Source of the DNA: a bacterium
GTDB lineage: Bacteria > Atribacterota > JS1 > SB-45 > 34-128
Assembly: GCA_018903015.1 (NCBI GenBank)
Contig: JAHIPR010000344.1
Coordinates: forward strand, 1 to 15,562
Length of the DNA: 15,562 bases
Reading direction: 5' to 3'
The notes beneath the pieces were generated by a model. The model was given only the letters and a program-made list of their open reading frames with translations. It ran no database searches and was not told where the DNA came from. The position numbers were made by a program, and so were the translations under genes. Each line of letters begins with the position of its first letter. Positions within the stretch are counted from its first letter, which is position 1. This document shows positions 6,624-13,165 of this stretch, piece by piece.

Positions 6624-7511
6624 TTATTTATTTAGACTATTTAATGCCTGGTGGAGCGCATTAAATATTTCAGATTGTTCTATCTCAGATTTTTTAAATT
6701 TAATTTTTAAAATAAATTCTCTTCCAGGGGATTCAAATTTATATTCATAGTATTTAGGCCTTCCTTTTTTAATTTTGGATTTTTTAATTCTTGTTTTTGC
6801 TTCTCGGACCGTTAATTTTCCTTCTTTTATTTGTCTGTAAAATTCTTTTATATTTTTTTCATCACTCTGCCGGAGAAGCAATAATAATAAGGACTTGGGC
6901 ACTGTGTCCGATGTTCGGACACTCTCTTTTATATCCCGAGGGAGCTTAAGCAAGGAAAGCATTTCGTTCACGTAACTTTTAGGAAGTCCTAATTCTCTGG
7001 AGGCCTCTCTTTGAGAATAGTTTGGGTTGTCCATTCTTTTTTTATTGATCAAGGCTTGAATTGAATCTGCTTCTTCAAGTGGTGGAAGGTCCTGCCTTTG
7101 GATGTTTTCGATTAACTGATGAATAAGCCGGGTATGCCTATCAATATTTTTAATGATACAGGGTAATTCTTGAAGGTCGGATAATTTAGCCGCTTTATAC
7201 CTGCGCTCGCCGTTGATTATTTTAAAGCAATCTTCATGTTCTATATACTCAACACTAATTGGCTGTAGGAGCCCATGTTTTTTAATGGATTCTGCTAATT
7301 CATTTAATCTTTTCTGGTTTAAACTTTTTCTTGGTTGTTCGGGATCTAATTTTATTCTGGATATTTCAATAATTCTGGCGCCGGAAAGACCCTTTGTTCC
7401 TTCTCTAATACCCTTTCTTTCTTCCTTAATAGTCTCTTCTTCTTGAACGGGAAGAGAATCAAAAGTATCTTTGGCGAATTTTCTTAAAATAACTTCCTTT
7501 TTTTTAGTCAT
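6624..7511 (-). CDS. parB: ParB-family partition protein (CTPase, centromere binding)
   Basis: The 295-residue protein has the ParB N-terminal domain: IKLDPEQPRKSLNQKRLNELAESIKKHG and LLQPISV, then INGERRYKAAKL, the GERRxxA CTP-binding motif, and LIENIQRQDLPPLEEADS. A helix-turn-helix follows (YSQREASRELGLPKSYVNEMLSLLKLP), then a basic linker and a short C-terminal dimerisation region. It loads at parS DNA and spreads or slides as a CTP-dependent clamp, and it stimulates ParA. The residues before about 50 form a charged tail, where the ParA-activating arginine is normally found (RKFAKDTF region). It overlaps parA by eight bases (ATGACTAA), and CAGGAG lies ten bases before its start. A palindrome inside the gene (6904-6922) could be its binding site. 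Confidence 0.93.
   Translation of the reverse strand: MTKKKEVILRKFAKDTFDSLPVQEEETIKEERKGIREGTKGLSGARIIEISRIKLDPEQPRKSLNQKRLNELAESIKKHGLLQPISVEYIEHEDCFKIINGERRYKAAKLSDLQELPCIIKNIDRHTRLIHQLIENIQRQDLPPLEEADSIQALINKKRMDNPNYSQREASRELGLPKSYVNEMLSLLKLPRDIKESVRTSDTVPKSLLLLLLRQSDEKNIKEFYRQIKEGKLTVREAKTRIKKSKIKKGRPKYYEYKFESPGREFILKIKFKKSEIEQSEIFNALHQALNSLNK
6904..6922. promoter_or_regulatory. Candidate parS site inside parB
   Basis: GTGTCCGA (6904-6911) and TCGGACAC (6915-6922) are perfect eight-base arms around TGT. The site is notably GC-rich for this gene and is 19 bases long, the size of a ParB/Spo0J-type site. It is not the chromosomal TGTTTCACGTGAAACA sequence. A parS inside the ParB gene is known for B. 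subtilis spo0J. I see only this copy. Confidence 0.4.
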
Positions 7512-8298
7512 GATTTATAAACTCCTGAGCTAATTTTCGATAAGTTTCTGCTTGTTCTGAAGAAGGTAAGTAATAAGTAATCGGTTTTTTTAGAGTAGTT
7601 GCCTCAGCATATTTAACGCTGTTCGTTATCTCTATTTTAAATACCTTATCTTTAAAACCCTCCAAAACAGTTTCGCGGTAAACTTCTTCCAGCTTCCTTC
7701 TTCCGACAAACTTATTTATAATATAACCCATTATTTTAAGCTTGGGATTTGCCCTTTTTCTTATCTTGGTTATAGCACCTCTTAAATAGGCTGTCCCTTT
7801 AACGGCCCATTCCTGACACTCTAAAGGTATAATAACCTCATCTGCGGCTACCAGTCCGATCCTGGTGGCCAGACCTAAACTTGGAGGACAGTCAATAAGT
7901 ACATAGGTATAGTTTTCTTTTAGGTCTTTTAATTTATCCGCTAAAAAATACTGGGCATCTGGCTCTCCGGCCAGTTGGAGATCTATTTTACTTAAGTCTA
8001 TATTGGAAGGGATAATGTCTATATTTTGAAAAGAAGTCTTTTGAATAACCTTGGCAAGATCAAGGTCATTATCTAAAAAGAGGTCAGCAACGGTAAATTT
8101 AAGATTGTAAATATTTTCTAAAAATGAAGAGGAAAGATTCCCCTGCTGGTCCAAATCTATGAGGAGAATCCTTTTGTTTTTTTCAGCTAAAGCTCCGGAG
8201 AGATTGAAAGTGATGTTTGTCTTTCCTACTCCTCCCTTTTGATTGGTAACGGCAATAACCTTAGGTCTTTTAACTTTCTGGGTATTTTTCTTATTCAT
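7504..8298 (-). CDS. parA: ParA-family partition ATPase
   Basis: The 264-residue protein is a deviant-Walker ATPase. KGGVGKTN (deviant Walker A with the signature lysine) lies near residues 20-27, LIDLDQQGN near 46-54 (A'), and YVLIDCPPSLGL near 135-146 (Walker B), followed by PLECQEWAVKGTAYL. It lacks the long N-terminal DNA-binding extension of type Ia ParA, so it is a short Ib or chromosomal-Soj-like form and autoregulation must come from elsewhere, plausibly from the MerR-like gene just upstream. It binds DNA non-specifically in the ATP dimer form and moves ParB-parS complexes. It sits 47 bases after the merR-like gene and overlaps parB by eight bases. A close SD is not obvious before the ATG. 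Confidence 0.94.
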   Translation of the reverse strand: MNKKNTQKVKRPKVIAVTNQKGGVGKTNITFNLSGALAEKNKRILLIDLDQQGNLSSSFLENIYNLKFTVADLFLDNDLDLAKVIQKTSFQNIDIIPSNIDLSKIDLQLAGEPDAQYFLADKLKDLKENYTYVLIDCPPSLGLATRIGLVAADEVIIPLECQEWAVKGTAYLRGAITKIRKRANPKLKIMGYIINKFVGRRKLEEVYRETVLEGFKDKVFKIEITNSVKYAEATTLKKPITYYLPSSEQAETYRKLAQEFINHD

Positions 8299-8345
8299 GA
8301 TTATATTTTATCTTAACCTTTTTAGATTTTAGATGAAGTACCGGC

Positions 8346-8576
8346 TTAAGATTTATTTAGATTTTCCATTGCTTTTTGATAGGCAACTTTATGTTTAAAA
8401 CCCTGCTTCAAAAATTTCCATATTATCTGAATTTTGCGAAAGTCCTCATCCGTATACTCTCTCATCTCTAAATCGCCCCTGGTTATTTTTTTAGGATTAA
8501 TATAACCTTTTTGCTCCAGGTAATAAAGCTTGTGTCTAGGAATATCTATTTTTTTTAAAACTTCTAAAGTTTGCAT
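8346..8576 (-). CDS. Small MerR-like DNA-binding protein, likely regulator of the par operon
   Basis: The 76-residue protein is a single winged helix-turn-helix of the MerR type: LEVLKKIDIPRHKLYYLEQKGYI (helix-turn-helix with the KLYYLEQKG core), then LEMREYTDEDFRKIQIIWKFLKQGFKHKVAYQKAM. It lacks the long dimerisation coil and effector domain of full MerR regulators. The frame also has a GTG at 8585, but AGGTG lies six bases before the ATG at 8576, so I prefer that start. It is the first gene of the merR-parA-parB operon and probably controls it from the palindrome over its promoter. Small MerR-like proteins next to ParA are known from plasmid partition loci. It could instead be the centromere-binding protein itself. 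Confidence 0.78.
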   Translation of the reverse strand: MQTLEVLKKIDIPRHKLYYLEQKGYINPKKITRGDLEMREYTDEDFRKIQIIWKFLKQGFKHKVAYQKAMENLNKS

Positions 8577-8613
8577 TTCTTTCACCTACAGGAATATAGA
8601 TTTATTTTTCTAC

Positions 8614-8642
8614 AGTTTAACTGAAAAAAAAGAGGGTGTCAA
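8614..8642 (-). promoter_or_regulatory. Promoter of the merR-parA-parB operon, with operator palindrome
   Basis: On the minus strand a perfect TTGACA (8637-8642) and TAAACT (8614-8619) are 17 bases apart, about 38 bases before the ATG. The palindrome CAGTT-T-AACTG (8613-8623) covers the -10, a natural operator position for repression by the MerR-like protein or ParA. The promoter call is strong; the operator is inferred. Confidence 0.75.
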
Positions 8643-8729
8643 GCTCTATTTTCCCGGTTGAGAATGATTTTCCTTTCTTGTAAAATTTTTATAAATTGAT
8701 TTCTCTAAATCTAAAGTTTAATATAAAAA

Positions 8730-9167
8730 TTATTTAAAATTAGAATCACCATTTTGAATCTCTGTCTGAGGAGATTTTATAACAATGTCAGAATCACTAA
8801 GAATTGTTTTAGATTTTACTTGATTCAATATTTCTTTCATGTCAGGCGCACTAACCGATAAAATAGTAATATTTTGATTGGTATTAATATTATTAATTTT
8901 TGTATTTAGTAAAATTAGTTCATCTTTAACTGAACCAATATCTTTTTTTACTTCTAATAAGTCACCTAATTTAAAGCTAAAATCACCCCTTGCTATTAAA
9001 ATGATCAGGATCATTCCTAATGGTAAAAATATTAATCCATAATCTGGCAAAATAATGAGCTTGCATATTCCTAATATTATCAGAACTAAAATAACAATGA
9101 ATATAATACCTAGGCCAATATTTATTAAATTTTCTCTGATCCATTTTATCATATTAAACTTACTCAC
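8730..9167 (-). CDS. Two-helix membrane protein with coiled coil, partner of the Ntn hydrolase
   Basis: The 145-residue product has two hydrophobic helices (about 14-38 and 43-59) near its N-terminus, a heptad-like region (about 66-95, LLEVKKDIGSVKDELILLNTKINNI), and a polar C-terminal tail of about 50 residues. I do not recognise the family. The start is a GTG at 9167 preceded by AAAGGA at eight bases; it overlaps the stop of the proteasome-like gene by eight bases (GTGAGTAA), which implies coupled translation and joint function. A later ATG at 9152 has a badly spaced SD. It may anchor or regulate the hydrolase at the membrane; this is inferred from gene pairing only. Confidence 0.65.
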   Translation of the reverse strand: MSKFNMIKWIRENLINIGLGIIFIVILVLIILGICKLIILPDYGLIFLPLGMILIILIARGDFSFKLGDLLEVKKDIGSVKDELILLNTKINNINTNQNITILSVSAPDMKEILNQVKSKTILSDSDIVIKSPQTEIQNGDSNFK

Positions 9168-9927
9168 CTCTAAGTTCCTTTTTCTGTATCCATTTCGCGC
9201 CGTCGGGAGTAATAACTAAAACATCGATTGGGCCACCCACATTCTTAGGACGAGCTTGGAATCGAATAGTATCAATAGTGGTTCGAATAGCATAGATCGA
9301 AAAATCTATTGCGTCTTGTAAAGCCATTGTACCCCATACTATCGGCGGTTTGTGCATTGTCACGGCTTTGCCTTCTGTCCCTGGTAACAAAGATGGTTGC
9401 AAAATTCCAGTTAAAACATCAATCTGCCCAGACCAAGTGGCGCCGTAAGTTAAATTTTTATCTGGTTTTACATTCTTTCGCTCAACGGTATTTTGCGATA
9501 CCTGACAATGATAGATATATGGTTCACTTACCTTCCTTTCTTTTTCTCTCTTATATCCCGCAACATGAAATCCCGTATTGGCGTTCGGGAATAATTTCCT
9601 AAAAAATTCCACTAAATTATTAGGAATTGTAGTAATATCATCTTTATCTGTTAATATTTCTTCTGAAAATCTTTTAATATGGCTCGCTATTGAAACTTCA
9701 CCCAAAAGATCTTGTCCAAAAGAACTTACTCCTACTTCAAAAAATTGTTTTCCTTCTTTATCTTTTAATGATAAGAGATAAGTTTTATAAACATTGTCAG
9801 AATTTACCGTATCGATCTTTGCTAATTCTTTTCCTTCGGGAGTTTTACCTTCAATAGTTATTGATTGACGGCTATCAGAAGCCATAACAATACCCTCTGG
9901 CACATAAGTTGTAATTACTAAACTCAT
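9160..9927 (-). CDS. Proteasome-like Ntn hydrolase (beta-subunit fold)
   Basis: The 255-residue protein resembles 20S proteasome/HslV/Anbu-type Ntn hydrolases. It begins MSLVITTYVPEGIVMASDSR; if the initiator Met is removed, Ser2 becomes residue 1 and Asp18 becomes residue 17, the exact nucleophile-to-Asp17 spacing of proteasome beta subunits. SDNVYKTYLL supplies Lys48 as the likely Lys33 equivalent after an insertion. The C-terminal part, AIDFSIYAIRTTIDTIRF...GGPIDVLVITPDGAKWI, matches the family's late helices and strand. It has no propeptide, so removal of Met would expose the serine nucleophile. AGGAAGGA lies seven bases before the ATG. It is translationally coupled to a membrane coiled-coil protein. 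A peptidase role is likely; its substrate and biological role are unknown. Confidence 0.72.
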   Translation of the reverse strand: MSLVITTYVPEGIVMASDSRQSITIEGKTPEGKELAKIDTVNSDNVYKTYLLSLKDKEGKQFFEVGVSSFGQDLLGEVSIASHIKRFSEEILTDKDDITTIPNNLVEFFRKLFPNANTGFHVAGYKREKERKVSEPYIYHCQVSQNTVERKNVKPDKNLTYGATWSGQIDVLTGILQPSLLPGTEGKAVTMHKPPIVWGTMALQDAIDFSIYAIRTTIDTIRFQARPKNVGGPIDVLVITPDGAKWIQKKELRGE

Positions 9928-10065
9928 ATTTTTATCCTTCCTCTATACTTAATTTTTAATTATTGAATCGACCTTTTTAAATTTTTTCTGCTAATAATTA
10001 AGTTTATTTTCTTTTGTTTTTTTGATTTTCTCTGGATTATCTATATATTATCACAGAACTTATAC

Positions 10066-10593
10066 TCACCACTTATTCAAAAATTCTCTAATAGCATCTT
10101 CCGGAGATAGGTTTAAATAAATTTCGGTAGTGGCTAATCTATCATGGCCCAAAAGGGATTGAAGCGCTCTAGTAGAGATTCCTTTTTTGATGCAATTTAC
10201 TGAAAAAGTATGCCTTAAAACATGCGGACTAACTGGCTTTGAGATCCCGGCTTTGTCAGCTGTTTTTTTTACTATCCTTTCGATTGTTCTTTTACTTATT
10301 CCTGTATCGTTATTTTCGGAAAAATGATATTCAATCAGCCTTCTAACCCTATCTGTCATAGGGATAATACGTCTTTTTGTTTTTTTGCCGTAAGGACCGC
10401 CCTTGCCGTAGATAACCAATCTTCTTTCTTGCCATTGTATATTTTCTTTTTTAAGATCAGCAAGCTCTGACAACCTTAAACCAGTATCTAAAAGTGTCCA
10501 GATAACAAATTTTTCCCGGAACGTATCACAGGAATTAGTTAATTTATCAACCTCGTCATTATTTAATGGTTCTCTTTTGTATTGGTATGGCAT
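10066..10593 (-). CDS. Tyrosine recombinase, catalytic domain only
   Basis: The 175-residue protein has the full catalytic set of XerC/D-like tyrosine recombinases: Arg40 in TGLRLSELADL, Lys64 in the beta-hairpin YGKGG, HVLRHTF with His124 and Arg127, LLGHDRLATTEIY with His150 and nucleophile Tyr159. It lacks the N-terminal core-binding (SAM-like) domain present in the usual 300-residue enzymes, and only 156 bases separate it from the next gene, so the domain is absent and not split off nearby. It may work on a short target, need a partner such as host Xer proteins, or be a degraded integrase whose active residues survive. GGGAAGG lies close before the ATG. Resolution of plasmid dimers is the likely role, by context with rep and par. 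Confidence 0.88.
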   Translation of the reverse strand: MPYQYKREPLNNDEVDKLTNSCDTFREKFVIWTLLDTGLRLSELADLKKENIQWQERRLVIYGKGGPYGKKTKRRIIPMTDRVRRLIEYHFSENNDTGISKRTIERIVKKTADKAGISKPVSPHVLRHTFSVNCIKKGISTRALQSLLGHDRLATTEIYLNLSPEDAIREFLNKW

Positions 10594-10613
10594 AGGCCTT
10601 CCCTTTATGGTGT

Positions 10614-10645
10614 ATTATATAAATGTGATGTGTTAAAATATTTTA
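10614..10645 (-). promoter_or_regulatory. Promoter and palindrome upstream of the recombinase gene
   Basis: A perfect TATAAT on the minus strand (plus 10614-10619) lies about 20 bases before the ATG. The -35 region is poor but is covered by a perfect 12-base palindrome, TAAAATATTTTA (10634-10645). This could be an operator, or one arm of a recombination site; neither can be chosen from the sequence. Confidence 0.4.
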
Positions 10646-10749
10646 TTATAAAAGGTTTCTTTACAAGTTCATCATTTTCCTTTTTCTAGTTTATTAACTT
10701 ATTTTTATTTGCTTTATAATTAAAGTTAGGTGAGGTAACGCCGTGCCTA

Positions 10750-11415
10750 TTATGATTGCTTGAAAGCATCAAGGAATTTACCAAAGGATTGTATGTGATT
10801 TGTTTTATCATATCTTAGTTTAACTTGATGAAAATACTTTGGATGCAACAACACACCAGGTCTATTCTTGGAGTAAGTTAAATTTCTGTATCTATCGTTG
10901 AGTGCTTTTCTTAGGTATTTTTCTGCAAATTGAGATCTATTTAATTGTTCTTGTTCAAGAGGAGGTAAAAGTTCAGGATCGTTTGAGACAACATTAAAAT
11001 ATCGCATATAGCGTTTCAATAGCGTATTTTCAAGATTACGTTTTATAATGAGTCTATTTCCTAATGCCCAGGTTTCTATACAAAAATGCTGAACAATTAT
11101 AATTATATTTATTTTATCAACGTAATCTGATATAAAATCGTGTATTTCTTGATATTTTTCTTCATACGTCATCTCTTCAGAATCGATGCCTATTATAAGA
11201 TAATCTATTATTGGATTGTGCAATACATCCTGTATTGCATTACTTATAACCTCAAAATAAAAAGGATAACCATATCCAGGAAAGATTAGATAATTATCCT
11301 CTTTGAATTCGGAAATATGGTTTATTGGGTGAAGCTTGGGATTAAGATATGAAATCCATTTATTATACACATGGGGTTCAACTTTTTTACCTTCCACTAC
11401 TATAAAGTAGTTCAT
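10750..11415 (-). CDS. TOPRIM/RloB-like effector protein paired with an ABC-type ATPase
   Basis: The 221-residue protein begins MNYFIVVEGKKVEPHVYNKW, with the VEGxxxE motif (Glu8) of TOPRIM-like and RloB/AbiL-like proteins. IDYLIIGIDSEE (Asp78, Glu80, Glu81) follows, close to the DxD metal motif but with Glu in the second place. HFCIETWALGN (111-120) corresponds to the 'cfElW' motif of RloB. Its gene overlaps the upstream ATPase gene by four bases (ATGA). ATPase plus TOPRIM pairs are well known as antiphage systems (PARIS AriA/AriB, AbiL, OLD-like, RloAB). In these the ATPase senses the phage and the TOPRIM protein is a nuclease or toxin. I infer the same division here; identity with any named system is not shown. 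Confidence 0.65.
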   Translation of the reverse strand: MNYFIVVEGKKVEPHVYNKWISYLNPKLHPINHISEFKEDNYLIFPGYGYPFYFEVISNAIQDVLHNPIIDYLIIGIDSEEMTYEEKYQEIHDFISDYVDKINIIIIVQHFCIETWALGNRLIIKRNLENTLLKRYMRYFNVVSNDPELLPPLEQEQLNRSQFAEKYLRKALNDRYRNLTYSKNRPGVLLHPKYFHQVKLRYDKTNHIQSFGKFLDAFKQS

Positions 11416-12545
11416 TCTATTCCTTCTTTATAAAAGGAATCATTGACAAGCTGTAAAAAATATTTTTGTTTAGATTTTCCAAATTTTTCTTTAAGTTCAG
11501 TTCCAGATTTTATCTTTACTTGTAATCCTTTTCTATGAAAAACAAGCCAGTTTTCAATAGGTATATTGTTTATAATATATGGATGGTGACTAGTAATAAA
11601 GAACTGATTATTCAAGTCAGTTTCTGTTAAGAAGTCAGGAAGGAAATCAATGGCACTCAATCCTAAAGAGTTCTCATATTCATCAATTAGAAATATCCCT
11701 CCCTCAGGGATAAGAAATGAATCTAACAATAGCAGAAGTACTTTTTGCATGCCCGATGACATTTGATCTGATGTTATGTATTCTTTAATATTTCTTTCCT
11801 TTATACAAAAAACAGGTGCATAAAAGGGGAACTTGATGCCTGTGCGAAGTTTATTGATTTCCAAGATACTTACATCTTCTATGAATTCAAAAACATCCAA
11901 CAGTTTAGTCTTTATCGCTTCATATGTCTTTGTAAAGAACTCTTGTAAAATTGCTAGTTTTATATTTACGCTTAATTCTGAGTAAAAGAGGTCTATTAGG
12001 TTTTTTTGTTTTTTAATATGTTCTAAGAAGTCAATTGGCATTGCCTCTATTCTAAAGTTTTTATCAAGCTCATCTGTAAAAAATTTTCTTCTCATAATAC
12101 TGCTGAACCCTGAATAAATTGGTTTAATATCATCTTCGTCCTGGAGCAAAGAAACACTTGAAACAGAGTGAGGGAGCTTTGGTAGTTCTTTACCTTGGTA
12201 TTTAAATTTGTTTTCATCTCTCTCAATAATTGTTCTTTTATTGCCTTCATTATCTTTTATGCATAGTAAGTCTTTTTTAACAACGATCTTTTTTCTTGAG
12301 TCGAAATCGGTAGTAAAATGCCATTCATATTCTCGCTTCCCTGTATTAAATAATATATTCCAAATGCCTCTTGCGCCTATTTCCTTCGCTACTACCGATT
12401 TGCCAAAATTAAAAATGGTATTTAAAAATCTTGTCTTTCCTGTTCCGGTATCCCCTACTATGAGATTGATTTTCCTCAGAGACGGCGTGCTAAACTCCCA
12501 GGCTTCATTTTCTGGTCCATGATAGTCGTATTTCAAAATATGCAT
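11412..12545 (-). CDS. RecF/ABC-type AAA ATPase of a probable two-gene defence system
   Basis: The 377-residue protein has Walker A GDTGTGKT (31-38) near the N-terminus, an ABC signature-like SSGMQKVLLLLL (263-274), Walker B IFLIDEYENSLG (Asp288, Glu289) and an H-loop ITSHHPY (His320-321). The middle part holds no long coiled coil. This is the OLD/RecF/AriA-like layout of the AAA_15/AAA_21 group. AGGAG lies six bases before the ATG, and a TTGACA promoter lies 100 bases upstream. It is translationally coupled to the TOPRIM/RloB-like gene and should act as its ATP-dependent sensor or scaffold. A DNA-repair function is possible, but the pairing favours defence. Confidence 0.82.
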   Translation of the reverse strand: MHILKYDYHGPENEAWEFSTPSLRKINLIVGDTGTGKTRFLNTIFNFGKSVVAKEIGARGIWNILFNTGKREYEWHFTTDFDSRKKIVVKKDLLCIKDNEGNKRTIIERDENKFKYQGKELPKLPHSVSSVSLLQDEDDIKPIYSGFSSIMRRKFFTDELDKNFRIEAMPIDFLEHIKKQKNLIDLFYSELSVNIKLAILQEFFTKTYEAIKTKLLDVFEFIEDVSILEINKLRTGIKFPFYAPVFCIKERNIKEYITSDQMSSGMQKVLLLLLDSFLIPEGGIFLIDEYENSLGLSAIDFLPDFLTETDLNNQFFITSHHPYIINNIPIENWLVFHRKGLQVKIKSGTELKEKFGKSKQKYFLQLVNDSFYKEGIE

Positions 12546-12647
12546 TCTAATCTCCTATTCTTTATCAAATCGTCATTTCGTATATCAATTAATACAGATT
12601 ACAATTTTGATTAATTTGCTTATATCCGAAACCAAATTCTTTGTTTT

Positions 12648-12675
12648 AGTTTACACTTCTAATAAAATTTGTCAA
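12648..12675 (-). promoter_or_regulatory. Promoter of the ATPase-TOPRIM operon
   Basis: On the minus strand TTGACA (12670-12675) and TAAACT (12648-12653) are 16 bases apart. The same two hexamers form the par-operon promoter, with one base more between them. The leader to the ATG at 12545 would be about 95 bases. Confidence 0.6.
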
Positions 12676-12807
12676 CATTTAATAAGTAAGACGACAAAAC
12701 GGCGTAAATATATAATACAAAGTGTATATAAAATAAAGATTTTATTTTAAGCAAAGAGGGTTAATGGCGTGCTTTTACACAGAAGGCGACAAATAATGGA
12801 GAAAAAC

Positions 12808-12848
12808 AAAAGGGATGCCTTTTAAAGCTAAAGGTATCCCTTTTTTCT
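12808..12848. terminator. Bidirectional rho-independent terminator
   Basis: AGGGATGCCTTT (12811-12822) pairs with AAAGGTATCCCT (12830-12841) with one G-T pair; flanking A and T runs extend the stem. Six T follow on the plus strand, and TTTTGTTTTT follows on the minus strand. It ends the P-loop/NDT operon about 40 bases after its last stop codon and would also stop a plus-strand transcript. Confidence 0.85.
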
Positions 12849-12884
12849 AGAAATAAGTTGTTAAGAACCTGTATATAGGTCAGA

Positions 12885-13130
12885 TTACCTCGAAATTTTT
12901 TCTAGTTCTTTGCCCTTAAGTTTTTGGGCTCTTTCGCTCCCGAGGTATTCCATTATCTCTTGAAGACCAATATACTTAGTATAACCAACGAGCAACAACG
13001 GGGTAGGTTCTTCAGATGGTGGACGGAATTCACACGGTATCCCGGATTTTACTAGGGCAAAATAGGCTTCTCGGTCCTCTTTCTTAGAATTATAAAATAA
13101 CACCGGAATTTCTAGGTCGATTTCTTTCAT
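12885..13130 (-). CDS. Glutaredoxin/thioredoxin-fold protein lacking catalytic cysteines
   Basis: The 81-residue product reads like a small glutaredoxin: a first strand IPVLFYNS, a helix EDREAYFALVKSGI, a short strand CEFRPP, then the cis-proline motif TPLLLVGY (Thr43-Pro44) and YIGLQEIMEYL, matching 'TPtlivg..ryiGldeI'. At the place of the CxxC active site the sequence is YNSKKED, with no cysteine; the only Cys is residue 33. It therefore should not do disulfide chemistry and may be a binding or adaptor module. AAGGAGG lies about eight bases before the ATG. The gene follows the P-loop/NDT gene by 35 bases and precedes a strong terminator, so the two form one operon. The fold call is by eye. 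Confidence 0.55.
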   Translation of the reverse strand: MKEIDLEIPVLFYNSKKEDREAYFALVKSGIPCEFRPPSEEPTPLLLVGYTKYIGLQEIMEYLGSERAQKLKGKELEKISR

Positions 13131-13165
13131 TCTATATTCCTCCTTTTCATTATATTTTGAAATTA

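Larger units (their letters stand above)
12546..12884. other. Intergenic region between the ATPase gene and the thioredoxin-fold gene
   Basis: About 339 bases. It holds the ATPase promoter, an AT-rich perfect inverted repeat AAAATAAA-GAT-TTTATTTT (12730-12748), a plus-strand TATAAT at 12711-12716 with a weak -35, and a strong bidirectional terminator. Two tiny plus-strand frames (10 and 9 codons, the first after a GAGGG) lie between the TATAAT and the terminator. No protein gene is convincing; a short plus-strand RNA is possible. Confidence 0.4.

Noticed and set aside
8577..8585. GTG start three codons upstream in the MerR-like gene
   Set aside because: The SD-like AGGTG overlaps this GTG; only the ATG at 8576 has it at a usable distance.
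9309..9602. Plus-strand open frame of 97 codons
   Set aside because: It is antisense to the Ntn hydrolase gene, which has strong family motifs and its own SD.
12208..12522. Plus-strand open frame of 104 codons
   Set aside because: It lies wholly inside the ATPase gene, opposite its Walker A region, with no SD and an unprotein-like composition.
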